Assembly: GCA_045106735.1 (NCBI GenBank)
Contig: JBGCEZ010000031.1
Location: 1 to 30,311 of the forward strand
Source of the DNA: JBGCEZ01 sp045106735
Lineage (GTDB): Bacteria; Planctomycetota; Phycisphaerae; Phycisphaerales; SM1A02
Direction of reading: 5' to 3'
DNA: 30,311 nucleotides
Under the pieces are notes generated by a model that had not been told where the DNA came from, did not search any database, and saw only the letters and a list, made by a program, of their open reading frames with translations. Made by a program: the position numbers and the translations under genes. This document shows positions 10,496 to 18,493 of this stretch, in pieces. The stretch's first letter is position 1; each line of letters starts with the position of its first letter.

Positions 10496-11148
10496 GTGGA
10501 GCAATCCTCAGAAGGGTTGACCTGGTTGATGTCCTTCCACCACTGCTGGTAGAGGCGCTCTTCCGCCGGCGAGCCGTCGAATTCCCAGCCGAGGTCCGTG
10601 GCCAGCGCGGGGTCGCGCAGGTGCGGCTCGGGGTTTCGGTGGCATTCCAGGCACCAGCCCATGCTGAGCTTTTGGTCCTGGTAGACGACTTCCATTCGGT
10701 CGACGCGGCCGTGGCACGAGACGCAGCTCACACCGCGGTTCACGTGGGCCGCGTGATTGAAGTAGGCGTAATCGGGGAGATCGTGGACGCGGATCCACTC
10801 GATCGGCTCGCCCGTGGCCCAACTCTCACGCACCGGCTCGAGCTTGGCGCTCTCGGGGTGCACTTGCGTGTGGCAGTTCATGCAGGTCGACGTCGGCGGG
10901 ATGACCGAGTGCGACGCGTCTTCCACCGAGGTGTGGCAGTAGCGGCAATCGATGCCCATCTCGCCGGCGTGCAGCAAGTGGCTGAACGGCACCGGCTGAT
11001 CCGGCTCGTAGCCGACATCGGTGGTGGCCGGACTGAACCCGTACGCAACCATCATCACCACGTAGAGCGGTGCAGTCATGCCGACGACAAGCAGCGCCGG
11101 CAGAAGGAGGTTGCTCCATTTCGGGAAGACGAAGTGGTAGCGGCCCAT
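10483..11148 (-). CDS. actA: Alternative complex III subunit ActA, membrane-anchored pentahaem cytochrome c
   Basis: ActA is the multihaem cytochrome of ACIII, transferring electrons from ActB towards ActE or the oxidase. Numbering from the ATG at 11148 (221 residues), the N-terminus reads MGRYHFVFPKWSN, followed by one membrane helix at about 14-36. Five CxxCH motifs are present: residues 68-72, 89-93, 142-146, 166-170 and 216-220, the last only one residue before the end. Additional His residues that could be distal ligands occur at 57, 60, 80, 131, 132 and 135. The same frame stays open upstream to 11559, but that stretch is Arg-rich and unlike the family, so I reject it as coding. The gene is first in the operon and overlaps actB by 13 bases. 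Confidence 0.94.
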   Translation of the reverse strand: MGRYHFVFPKWSNLLLPALLVVGMTAPLYVVMMVAYGFSPATTDVGYEPDQPVPFSHLLHAGEMGIDCRYCHTSVEDASHSVIPPTSTCMNCHTQVHPESAKLEPVRESWATGEPIEWIRVHDLPDYAYFNHAAHVNRGVSCVSCHGRVDRMEVVYQDQKLSMGWCLECHRNPEPHLRDPALATDLGWEFDGSPAEERLYQQWWKDINQVNPSEDCSTCHR

Positions 11149-11410
11149 GTGTTGACCCTTGCTGTGGCCACCGGTGTGATGACCAGTGGCGAGAACGAAT
11201 CGGTCCGGCATCAGCACCCGAATGCCGCGGCTGCGGCCATGGCGACCGGAGATGGTCATCCACGCGGACGCGTCAATCGGGACGGAGACCTTATCCGAGC
11301 CTGTCAGAGACTGCGTACAGAGGAGTCCCACTCCACCGACGTCGCCCGCAACAAACCGGGAAGCGAAGAGCGCGACACACCGCCGCACCCATTCAGATCC
11401 CGACATCGAC

Positions 11411-11439
11411 CCGACCGGTTCCGCTTCATCAACGGTCGG
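11411..11439. other. Inverted repeat in the actA-tatD intergenic region
   Basis: CCGACCGGTT and AACGGTCGG form a nine-base-pair stem with one bulged G and a ten-base loop. There is no T-tract on either side. It lies about 265 bases upstream of the actA start codon. It may be an operator, an mRNA structure, or chance. Confidence 0.35.
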
Positions 11440-11531
11440 CAACGGGACGTTTGGCGACCGAGGCGTGAGCCCCAGTTCGCACGTCCACTTGCCTCCCGTC
11501 AAACTCCGAACACACGGCTCGCGTCGACGAC

Positions 11532-11570
11532 GTTGAGCCCTTCGCGCAGACTCGCGCAAAAGGACTCAAC
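11532..11570. other. Long hairpin in the actA-tatD intergenic region
   Basis: The left arm GTTGAGCCCTTCGCGC (11532-11547) pairs with GCGCAAAAGGACTCAAC (11554-11570) around a six-base loop. I count 14 paired positions, one mismatch and one small internal loop. No T-tract follows on either strand. Its position in a divergent region argues against an ordinary terminator, so a leader structure or a small RNA element is more likely. Confidence 0.45.
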
Positions 11571-11595
11571 CGTGCGGGATGATAGCCGTCGGAAT

Positions 11596-11619
11596 ACTTC
11601 GTGCAACTCGGCACGAAGT
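11596..11619. other. Perfect 9-bp inverted repeat in the actA-tatD intergenic region
   Basis: ACTTCGTGC (11596-11604) and GCACGAAGT (11611-11619) are perfect inverse complements with a six-base loop, AACTCG. The arms are only 25 bases from the next hairpin. It could be a dimeric repressor site or a hairpin in the leader of the respiratory operon. Confidence 0.45.
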
Positions 11620-11936
11620 CTCGAATATCGACGCTCACGCTATAGAAAACGCGGATTCCACCGACGGATCGATGAAGCCAATGCTCGCCCTCGCAGCATC
11701 GAATCGACCATCGGCACAACGCCCCGTTGACCGCGCGAAGGTGCAGCGCGCCTGCTCACGATTGTCGCGGCGAATACCACGCGCGGGCGCCCGCAATCAA
11801 CGTCCGACACGTTGCGTATCGTGTCCGGGCGCGGGCACCACGTCCTAGTCGCCCTCCTCACCCTCGCCCCACGCATCGCCCGGGCCAATGCTCGCTCAAT
11901 GCGATTCGCTTCGACCTATTTCACTGGGCTTTTCCC

Positions 11937-12755
11937 GTGTACGACACGCATTGCCACCTCACCTTCGATCACTACGACGAGATTCGCGGCGCGGTCCTCG
12001 ACCGAGCGGTCGCCGCCGGCGTCCGCGGCGTGATCACCGTGTCCACGACGTCTGACGACGCGCTCCGCACCGCCGAGCTGGCCGCGTCCGACCCACGGGT
12101 CTGGTGCACGGCCGGCGTTCATCCGCTCTACAGCGACCAACCGGTCGACTGGTCGGTCATCCGGGCGTGTGCCGCCCGCCCCCGCTGCGTGGCCTGGGGC
12201 GAGCTTGGCCTCGACGGGCACTACGACCGCCCGCCGAAGGACGTGCAGCTCGCGGTCTTGACCGACCACCTCGAAGTGATCGAGTCGGCCCGGGCCGACG
12301 GCATCGACAAGCCAGTCGTCGTTCACTGCCGCAAGGCGTTCGACGCGTTGATCCCTCGCCTGGCCGAGTCGTCGATTCCGCCGGACCGTTTCGTCTTCCA
12401 TTGTTTCACCGGCACCCCGGACAACATGCGGGCCTTGCTCGACTTTGGCGCGAGCGTGAGCTTCACCGGCGTCGTGACCTTTGGCAGCGCCCCCGAAGTG
12501 CGCGAGGCGGCCAAGCTCGTGCCCGATGACCGCGTCATGGTGGAAACGGACGCGCCGTTCCTGGCCCCCGAGCCGCACCGCAAGCAATTCCCCAACGAGC
12601 CGGCGCTCGTCGTGCATGTGGCCCGGACCCTGGCCAAGGTGCGCGGCGTCGACGCCTCGGACTTCGAACGCACCCTGGACGCCAACGCCGAGCGGTTCTT
12701 CGGCCTCAGCCCGTCCCCCGCTTCGACCGATGACTTTCCTGGAGTGCTGACCTGA
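11937..12755 (+). CDS. tatD: TatD-family metal-dependent hydrolase (DNase)
   Basis: TatD proteins are TIM-barrel metallo-hydrolases; known members are metal-dependent deoxyribonucleases acting in the cytoplasm. From a GTG at 11937 the protein has 272 residues, close to the usual 260. All metal-ligand signatures are present: DTHCH at residues 3-7, Glu in AWGELGLDG near 88, His in PVVVHCRKAFD near 130, His in FVFHCFTG near 155, and Asp in METDAPFLAPEPHR near 206. I chose the GTG because the conserved DTHCH must lie within the first few residues and no ATG is available in frame nearby. Upstream in-frame sequence to 11727 does not look like protein. The stop codon shares one base with the start of the next gene, so the two are probably cotranscribed. 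Confidence 0.92.
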   Translation: MYDTHCHLTFDHYDEIRGAVLDRAVAAGVRGVITVSTTSDDALRTAELAASDPRVWCTAGVHPLYSDQPVDWSVIRACAARPRCVAWGELGLDGHYDRPPKDVQLAVLTDHLEVIESARADGIDKPVVVHCRKAFDALIPRLAESSIPPDRFVFHCFTGTPDNMRALLDFGASVSFTGVVTFGSAPEVREAAKLVPDDRVMVETDAPFLAPEPHRKQFPNEPALVVHVARTLAKVRGVDASDFERTLDANAERFFGLSPSPASTDDFPGVLT

Positions 12756-13723
12756 TGCCCTCGCCCCGCGTTGTCAGCCTTCTTCCGTCGGCCACGGAAG
12801 CCCTGTGCGCGATCGGCGCGGGCGACCTGCTCGTCGGCCGGTCGCACGAATGCGACTTCCCCGGCGGGCTCGAGCATCTTCCGGTGCTGACGGGCCAACG
12901 CACCCACGCCACCACGAGCGCCGCCATCGACGCCGAAGTGCGGGCGGTGCGGGATGCCGCCGAAGCCGAAATCGCTGCCGAAGCCGATGCCGATGCAGGA
13001 GAAGGCCCCAGCCCCGCCGCCTCGCTCTACACGCTCGACGTCGAACAACTCCGCTCGCTCCAGCCCGACGTCATCCTGACGCAGGACCTGTGCGATGTGT
13101 GCTCGATCGATCTGCGCACCGTGCGCGGCGTGGCCGCGACGCTCGACCCGTCGCCCGAGATCGTCAGCCTGAACCCGGCGAGCCTCGAAGATGTCCTGGA
13201 CGACCTGCTGACCGTCGGCGCTGCCGTCGATCGCGCGGCGGAAGCGCACACCGCGATGGTTCGCCTGCGCGAATCCTGGTGGTCGGCCATCGACTACGTC
13301 AATCCGTACGTCGACGGCCCGGAGGTTGCCTTCCTGGAGTGGCTCGACCCGATCTTCGTCGGCGGCCACTGGACCCCGCAGTTGATCACGCTGGCCGGGG
13401 CGTCCCACAGCCTCAACGCCGCCGGCGGCAAGTCGATCACCGTCACGCCCGACGCATTGGTCGCCAGCGCCCCGCAACGCCTGATTCTCTGCCCCTGCGG
13501 CTGGTCGATCGCCGAGACGCGCCGCGATCTCGCCGCGGTCACCGGGACCGATTGGTGGAACGAGCTGCCGGCGGTGCGCGAACAAGCGGTGGTGATCGTC
13601 GACGGCAACCAGATGTTCAATCGCCCGGGACCGCGGCTCGTGGATGCCCTGCGCTGGCTGGTGGGATGGCTGAATGACCGCCCGGACGTCGTTCCCGACG
13701 GCTTTCCGGTGGAGCAGCTCTGA
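12755..13723 (+). CDS. BtuF-like cobalamin/iron-siderophore-type binding protein, no signal peptide
   Basis: The 322-residue protein resembles the periplasmic-binding fold of BtuF-type proteins: it opens with PRVVSLLPSATEALCAIGAGDLLVGRSHECD, where SLLPSATE and GRSHECD are typical of the cobalamin-binding branch. Further family segments are PDVILTQDLCDVC near 100-115, WLDPIFVGGHW near 200 and QMFNRPGPRLVDAL near 285. An acidic Ala/Glu/Asp-rich insertion lies at about 65-85. There is no signal peptide or lipobox, so it is probably cytoplasmic, and no ABC transporter gene is nearby; a transport role is therefore doubtful. Its ATG overlaps the tatD stop codon by one base (TGATG). Confidence 0.8.
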   Translation: MPSPRVVSLLPSATEALCAIGAGDLLVGRSHECDFPGGLEHLPVLTGQRTHATTSAAIDAEVRAVRDAAEAEIAAEADADAGEGPSPAASLYTLDVEQLRSLQPDVILTQDLCDVCSIDLRTVRGVAATLDPSPEIVSLNPASLEDVLDDLLTVGAAVDRAAEAHTAMVRLRESWWSAIDYVNPYVDGPEVAFLEWLDPIFVGGHWTPQLITLAGASHSLNAAGGKSITVTPDALVASAPQRLILCPCGWSIAETRRDLAAVTGTDWWNELPAVREQAVVIVDGNQMFNRPGPRLVDALRWLVGWLNDRPDVVPDGFPVEQL

Positions 13724-13790
13724 CCCGGGCGATCGACCAAGAAATCTCTGGGCCGCGCAAGGCGAGCGACATGCCGGCGTATCTCGCTGT

Positions 13791-13810
13791 CCGGTCCACG
13801 CCGGTCCACG
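13791..13810 (+). repeat. Two tandem copies of a 10-bp unit
   Basis: The decamer CCGGTCCACG occurs twice in succession, and a third copy is partly recognisable (CCGG) immediately after. It lies in the 132-base gap before the first pseudopilin gene. It is small, but it resembles in kind the longer 10-13 base arrays found at other gene junctions of the window. Confidence 0.55.
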
Positions 13811-13855
13811 CCGGCCGAGCGAGGACGCGGGATGCCGCCAGCCCGGAGATTGCCC

Positions 13856-15142
13856 ATGCTCGCCACCCACCGACATGCGCTGACGCTTCGCCGCCGCGCC
13901 CACCGCGCCGGAGCAACGGTGTGGGACGTCCTGGCCGCCACCGCCTGTACCGCGATCGCCCTCTCGCTCGTGGTCCCGGTCCTGGCCGGCGCCCGCGGCG
14001 GGAGCATGGTGGCTGCGTCGCTCGACAATCTGCGTGCGCTCGGCACCGGACACGTGCTTTACGCTGCCTCATCCAACGGTCGCCAGCTCACGGTCGTCCC
14101 GGACGAGCTGGGGGCGTACGGGGACGACGCCGGGGCTGCGTTTTCGGCGTACCAGTCGAAGCAGCAGTCGCTCCGCGGCATCATCCTTGGCTGGGGCCCG
14201 GCGGGCGGCGGCATCGTGCTCTTCGAGTATCGCCCGCAATCGAACATCGCGAACGCCCGACTGCTCGAGCCGTTCGTGTTCAACGGAACGAACTTCGAGG
14301 TCAACGGGCGATTCGGTGCGTTTCGCCTGGCGAACTGCCGGCAGTTCAACCAGTACGTGGGATCGAAGTTCTACAACCCGGTGTTCTACGCCCCCACGGA
14401 CCCGGTGATCGATCCGCTCGTCGACCCGCTGCTCCAGAGCCCGTTCGAGTACGAACAACTCGAACCCATGAAGGGCATCAACCGTTCCACGCCGATCTGG
14501 TCGAGCTACATCATGAGCCCCGCCGCGATGTTCGATCCATCGGTCCTTGAGCGGCGCGGCCCGGCTCCGAACCAAGGCGGCTGGCGCGATCCGTATTCGT
14601 TCGCCGATGGATTCCGGTCGCCCAGTTTGTTCCACGCGCAGTACTCGAACCTCAAGACGTTGATGATCGAGCACCACTGGCTCCAGAACGCGCCGGCCGA
14701 CACCTGCAACCCCGGCATCCCGAACGGCCCATACTTTGGCTGCGAGCCGTACTACTTCAATCATTCGAGCGAGTCGGAACCGGCGACGGTGTTCTACGAC
14801 GGCTCGACGCGCCTGCTCCCGACCGACGAAGCGGTCGCGTCCGACTTGCTGCTGCTCAACCAGACCGGCGGCTTCGACGGAACATGGAGCCGGGATACGC
14901 CGCTCGGCGAGGACGGGTACTTCTCGGATCTCTCGGCCGACGGCGTCCGCGTCAGTCACCACATCCTGACCGCCGATGGCATCCTGGGCCGCGACACGAT
15001 CTTTGCCAATGGCCTGGCGGCCGACGCCGGCGCCGCCCGCGCAGGGAACGCGACCGACCGCAGCCTTCGGCGGACCGGACACCTTGGCGGCCACGCTCCG
15101 TCGGCCCCCGGACACACGACGGCATTCGACCCGCTCAACTGA
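13856..15142 (+). CDS. Pseudopilin-like secreted protein, module 1, with atypical cleavage site
   Basis: The 428-residue protein is the most diverged of three paralogues in the window. It has a basic leader of 19 residues ending HRAG, then ATVWDVLAAT and a hydrophobic helix to about residue 46. This is the layout of a type IV prepilin, but the usual Glu at position +5 is Asp and the residue after the Gly is Ala. The large C-terminal domain shares with the other two SSYIMSPAAMFDP, HHWLQNAP near 271, GCEPYYFNH near 295, DGSTRLLP near 316 and LTADGILGRDT near 371, plus a conserved Cys-x11-Cys pair. GGAG lies seven bases before the ATG. It is followed by an exported dockerin protein. Its function is unknown; surface or secretion-pilus assembly is a reasonable inference. 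Confidence 0.82.
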   Translation: MLATHRHALTLRRRAHRAGATVWDVLAATACTAIALSLVVPVLAGARGGSMVAASLDNLRALGTGHVLYAASSNGRQLTVVPDELGAYGDDAGAAFSAYQSKQQSLRGIILGWGPAGGGIVLFEYRPQSNIANARLLEPFVFNGTNFEVNGRFGAFRLANCRQFNQYVGSKFYNPVFYAPTDPVIDPLVDPLLQSPFEYEQLEPMKGINRSTPIWSSYIMSPAAMFDPSVLERRGPAPNQGGWRDPYSFADGFRSPSLFHAQYSNLKTLMIEHHWLQNAPADTCNPGIPNGPYFGCEPYYFNHSSESEPATVFYDGSTRLLPTDEAVASDLLLLNQTGGFDGTWSRDTPLGEDGYFSDLSADGVRVSHHILTADGILGRDTIFANGLAADAGAARAGNATDRSLRRTGHLGGHAPSAPGHTTAFDPLN

Positions 15143-15199
15143 CGCCGAGCGCCGCGGACCGGGGAACAATCACGCTGACCGGGCGACGATCGGGTGATG

Positions 15200-15259
15200 A
15201 CCCGGGCGCTGACCCGGACGCTGACCCGGGCGCTGACCCGGGCGCTGACCCGGACGAAT
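15200..15259 (+). repeat. 12-bp tandem repeat between the module 1 genes
   Basis: Five units of ACCCGGRCGCTG follow one another with almost no drift, the fifth ending in AAT instead of CTG. It lies 58 bases after the pseudopilin stop and ends 54 bases before the ATG of the next gene. A frame through it would read Thr-Arg-Ala-Leu units and is continuous with the downstream gene from an ATG at 15194, but the ribosome binding site at 15302 favours a start after the array. Confidence 0.85.
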
Positions 15260-15313
15260 ACTCGGCGGCGCGCAGGCCGCGCCCACACCACGTTTGACCG
15301 CAAGGAAAACGCC

Positions 15314-16846
15314 ATGCCTCGCTCAACGCCGCCATTCATCGTGCCGCTCATGGCGGCTGCATCGCTGCCGTGCGTTCACGCCATCGCCACCGCCGCCGCC
15401 ACCGCCGCCGCCGTCGATGACGTGAATGATGTGGTGTGGATCGGCGAACCCGGCGTGGGCGGCATCAAAGCCTGGAACGTCGCCGACCATTGGCTCAAAG
15501 GCGTCGTCCCGGGTCCGACAGATCGGGCGATCTTCAACGGCCAAAGCGGCTCGATCACCACGGTGACCGGCGAGGATCCGGTCATCGTCGGACGACTCCA
15601 ATTCGTGCGCGGCACGTGGACGCTCAACATCCGCTCGGACTCAGGCCTGCTCACCACCTGGCGATCGACCATCGAACCAACAATGGAACTCGGCGTCGAA
15701 GCGGACACGTCGGTCGAGATCAGGGGGAACCTGACCGACGGGGAGGCTCCATTTCTGGGCGACAGCGTGGTCGGCGGCGACGCCCCGGCACTGTTGCTGG
15801 TTCGACCGCCATTGAACTTCGGCACCCTCGAAGTCGGGCGCCGCGCCCAGGGCCGAGTCACCATGCTGGGCGGCGTGGATCCGACACTGAGCGCCGAAGC
15901 ATTGATTGTTGGCGCGACCGGTCCGGGCACCCACCAGTTCCTTCCCGGCTCGGCGGACATCGTGGTCAACGGACGCACGGACATCGGCCGGGACGCGATC
16001 GGACAATACGGAGTCGGAACGTTCACCGGCCAGAGCCGACTGACGAGCGGAACGCTCGCCCTTGGCGGCACCACGAGCGCGATCGGAATCGCGCGATTCA
16101 GCGAACTTGAAGTCGGCGGCAGCGTGGACGTGGGCCTGGCCGGCCGAGGCAGCATGCATCTGGACGGGACGGCCACGATTGGCGGCACGCTGGGCCTCGG
16201 CCTCATCGCCACCGAGAACCAGTTCAAGATGCCCATCATCTGGGGCGATGGCCAGATCACGATGGAGCCCGACACGACGCTGGACGTCGGCGGAGATCTC
16301 TGGCTGGGACTTGCCGGCGACGCCCGCCTCGATCTTGGGCGCGGCGCGCTGGTGACGGTCGCGGGCTCGGTCGACACCCTGGGATTCGCCGGCGAGACCG
16401 ACCGCACGGTGGTCTATCGGCTCGGCGCCCCTGCGGGGCTCCCCACGGCGACCCTGCTCGTGGAGGGCGAAGCCCGCTTGCCCACGGTCCAGGTCCGCTT
16501 CGACCAGATCGACGGCCTCACCTACACCCCCGCGGCCGGCGACGAATGGATCCTGGCCGCCGCCGGCGGCTCGCTGACCGTCGAGCACCTGTCGTTGCCC
16601 CTGCTCAGCGGTGCGATCGCCTGGGACGTCGAGAACATCGATGGCCGCCTCACCGCCCGCATCGAGGAAGTGCAGCAGATCATCGCCGCCGACGTCAATC
16701 AAGACGGCGCGGTTGATCTCATCGACGTGCTGACCGTTCTGGCGAACTTCGGACTGTGTGAAGGGGCCTGCCCGGCCGACGTCAACGGAGACGGGATCGT
16801 CGACTTCTCTGACGTCCTGAACGTGCTGTCGGAGTGGGCGCCGTAG
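15314..16846 (+). CDS. Exported beta-rich protein with C-terminal dockerin pair, module 1
   Basis: The 510-residue protein begins with a signal peptide-like segment (about residues 8-33, Ala-rich) and continues with a region containing VVWIGEPG, NVADHWLKG and VVPGPTDRAIFNG, the opening motif shared by three paralogues here. The centre is made of repeated short strands rich in Gly, Thr and Val, such as LEVGGSVDVGLAGRGSMHL, suggesting a beta-helix or similar repeat fold. The C-terminus has two dockerin-like calcium repeats, DVNQDGAVDLIDVLTVL near 459 and DVNGDGIVDFSDVLNVL near 490, separated by CEGAC and ending in EWAP. AAGGA lies seven bases before the ATG. It is partner to the pseudopilin gene upstream. 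Role unknown; probably a surface or matrix protein. Confidence 0.85.
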   Translation: MPRSTPPFIVPLMAAASLPCVHAIATAAATAAAVDDVNDVVWIGEPGVGGIKAWNVADHWLKGVVPGPTDRAIFNGQSGSITTVTGEDPVIVGRLQFVRGTWTLNIRSDSGLLTTWRSTIEPTMELGVEADTSVEIRGNLTDGEAPFLGDSVVGGDAPALLLVRPPLNFGTLEVGRRAQGRVTMLGGVDPTLSAEALIVGATGPGTHQFLPGSADIVVNGRTDIGRDAIGQYGVGTFTGQSRLTSGTLALGGTTSAIGIARFSELEVGGSVDVGLAGRGSMHLDGTATIGGTLGLGLIATENQFKMPIIWGDGQITMEPDTTLDVGGDLWLGLAGDARLDLGRGALVTVAGSVDTLGFAGETDRTVVYRLGAPAGLPTATLLVEGEARLPTVQVRFDQIDGLTYTPAAGDEWILAAAGGSLTVEHLSLPLLSGAIAWDVENIDGRLTARIEEVQQIIAADVNQDGAVDLIDVLTVLANFGLCEGACPADVNGDGIVDFSDVLNVLSEWAP

Positions 16847-16876
16847 TGCGGCGCGGGCTCGCGGGACTGACCGGCG

Positions 16877-17689
16877 TCACCTCCCGCCGAACCCCGGCTG
16901 CACCGGGCCCGGCTCGGCCGGTCGCGGATCGGACGGCGACGAGTTCGGATCGGGCGGGACCACATCCATCGGCCGGATGGGATTGAGCCGGACGCTCACG
17001 CGCGTGGCGTCGTCAAGGGCGATCACGACCGCGCCGCCTCCGGTCGGCTCGCCGTCCCACGTCACGTCGATCAGTCCGCGGTAGCGGTTCGCCGTCGCCC
17101 GCGCGGCATCACCCTGGGCGATGATTCGCCACTCCACGAACGTGGCGGTGAAGCCTTCCGGCACCGAGATCGTCGGATCCGGCGGCAGGCCACCCTCGGC
17201 CGGCATGACCTGGGCCTCGATCAACATGCGCTGTTCGACGCCCGGACGCAGCGTGACGAACTCCTGCATGGAGCTGAGGGAACGGTCCTTCCGCGCCGTG
17301 GCGCCAACGAACACGCGTTGGCTGCTGCCATCTTCAAACAGGATGGCGATCGACGCATCGCGTCGCCCGGCGAGCTCCAGTGACAACGTGGCGGAAATGG
17401 TGGCCGTCGCCCCCGGCTCGATCGTCATCGGATCGACCGTGGCCGCGGCGCACCCGCAGCTTGGCCGAACTGCCTTGACCGTCTTCGGTGCCCCGTGGTG
17501 GTTGACCAGCGAAAATGTGTGCGTGAGCACGACATCGTCGCCGCGAATCTCCACCGTCCCAAAGTCATGGGACGTGTCGCCGCGAAGCGGGACGGACAAC
17601 ACCGCCACCCAGTACCACGCGGCAAAGGCGGCCACGGCGATGACCAGAATCAAGCCAGCGATGATTGAACGGGGACCGACACGGGCCAT
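16877..17689 (-). CDS. DUF1573 membrane-anchored protein
   Basis: This 270-residue protein has one N-terminal helix at about residues 9-31 and then an immunoglobulin-like DUF1573 domain. The domain signatures are DFGTVEI near 42, HTFSLVNHHGAP near 57-68 and RPSCGCAAATVDP near 75-87, with the Cys-Gly-Cys typical of the family. A second beta-rich half follows, with WRIIAQGD and YRGLIDVTWDGEP, and the tail is Pro/Ser/Asp-rich. DUF1573 proteins are common in planctomycetes and are usually exported and of unknown role. It is convergent with the module 1 dockerin gene, whose stop is 30 bases away, and is divergent from the small dockerin protein. Confidence 0.85.
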   Translation of the reverse strand: MARVGPRSIIAGLILVIAVAAFAAWYWVAVLSVPLRGDTSHDFGTVEIRGDDVVLTHTFSLVNHHGAPKTVKAVRPSCGCAAATVDPMTIEPGATATISATLSLELAGRRDASIAILFEDGSSQRVFVGATARKDRSLSSMQEFVTLRPGVEQRMLIEAQVMPAEGGLPPDPTISVPEGFTATFVEWRIIAQGDAARATANRYRGLIDVTWDGEPTGGGAVVIALDDATRVSVRLNPIRPMDVVPPDPNSSPSDPRPAEPGPVQPGFGGR

Positions 17690-17936
17690 GGGCTGAGCTC
17701 CGAGAGGCGTGCACGCCAGGACGCCCGGCGTGCGACCGATCGTAGCCGCCTGACGAGCAGCGCGGCGATCATCTTCCGGTGCGCCGGCAACCGAATCGAC
17801 CGGAAATCTCGGACTCGCGGGCCAGAATGCGCCAGTCCAATGGCATATCTATTGGAGGAGCGACCGACGCACCACGGCCCCGCGCTGATCGTCGGCGACG
17901 CTCCAACGACAACCACATCATCTGGGGATACGCATC

Positions 17937-18410
17937 ATGATTGATTCGCGCGATCGTTCTGGCTTCCTGGGCTGCACCTCTGGCGCCGCCACCCGTCAAA
18001 CCGGCAAGCCCACCGCATGGCGGCCGGCCCGCACGGTGGCCGCGGCCGCGCTGACGACCTTCGTCATGTTCGCCGCCACCACGACGGCGACAACGGCAGC
18101 CGCAGCGGCCGCGGTCGTCAATGCGGACACGAGCAGTTCCGGCCAAGCATCCGCGATCGCCCGCCGGGATCGGGCGCGGGAGACGGCTCCGGCCGACTCC
18201 GTCCAAGCCATCGAGACCGCTGACGTGCCGACTGATCCCTTCCGTTCCACCGACGTCAACGAAGACGGCCTGGTCGGGCTCGAGGACTTGCTCGCGGTCT
18301 TGAACGCCTTCGGCGTGTGCCCGGACGTTCCCGAATGCCCGTCCGACAAGAACGGCGACAGCCTGGTGGACTTCACCGACATCACCGCAGTGCTTGCTGA
18401 CTGGGACTGA
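17937..18410 (+). CDS. Small exported protein consisting mostly of a dockerin-like pair
   Basis: The 157-residue protein has a basic N-terminus of about 32 residues, an Ala/Thr-rich hydrophobic segment at about 33-60, a low-complexity linker with several Asp and Ser residues, and two dockerin-like repeats: DVNEDGLVGLEDLLAVL near 106 and DKNGDSLVDFTDITAVL near 138, ending ADWD. A Cys pair (CPDVPEC) sits between them, as in the three large dockerin proteins. GGGGA lies eight bases before the ATG. It has no other domain, so it may be a minimal scaffold partner or a degenerate remnant of a larger gene. A terminator follows 40 bases after its stop. Confidence 0.8.
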   Translation: MIDSRDRSGFLGCTSGAATRQTGKPTAWRPARTVAAAALTTFVMFAATTTATTAAAAAAVVNADTSSSGQASAIARRDRARETAPADSVQAIETADVPTDPFRSTDVNEDGLVGLEDLLAVLNAFGVCPDVPECPSDKNGDSLVDFTDITAVLADWD

Positions 18411-18450
18411 CTGAGGGGAGTGGCGACTCGGACCAACGCACACCGTGGAG

Positions 18451-18493
18451 ACCCGCGGGCCCCCGGCACTCCTGGGAGCTCGCGGGTTGTTTT
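18451..18493 (+). terminator. Intrinsic terminator after the small dockerin gene
   Basis: ACCCGCG (18451-18457) pairs with CGCGGGT (18481-18487), and the inner bases extend the stem to about 16 pairs with one mismatch and some G-U pairs around a five-base loop. The 3' arm is followed directly by TGTTTT. It separates the small dockerin gene from clpB. Confidence 0.8.

Larger units (their letters stand above)
11149..11936. other. Divergent intergenic region between actA and tatD
   Basis: These 788 bases separate the minus-strand respiratory operon from the plus-strand tatD gene and must hold the promoters of both. I see no convincing protein gene; frames open here have biased, Arg-rich translations. 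I could not find a clear sigma-70 promoter by eye. The visible structure is three inverted repeats at 11411-11439, 11532-11570 and 11596-11619, listed separately. If transcription of the operon starts upstream of them, they would sit in a long 5' leader of actA. Confidence 0.6.

Noticed and set aside
11149..11559. A 137-residue upstream extension of actA
   Set aside because: The extension is Arg/Ser-rich and unlike ActA; the family start fits the Met at 11148 followed by the membrane anchor.
15194..15313. A 40-residue N-terminal extension of the module 1 dockerin protein containing Ala-Leu-Thr-Arg units
   Set aside because: The ATG at 15314 has a good ribosome binding site and precedes a signal peptide directly, and the array shows no codon-level signs of selection.
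17836..17856. Six-base inverted repeat TCCAAT/ATTGGA followed by GGAGGAG
   Set aside because: The stem is short and the Shine-Dalgarno-like sequence is 80 bases from the next start codon with no ATG in between.
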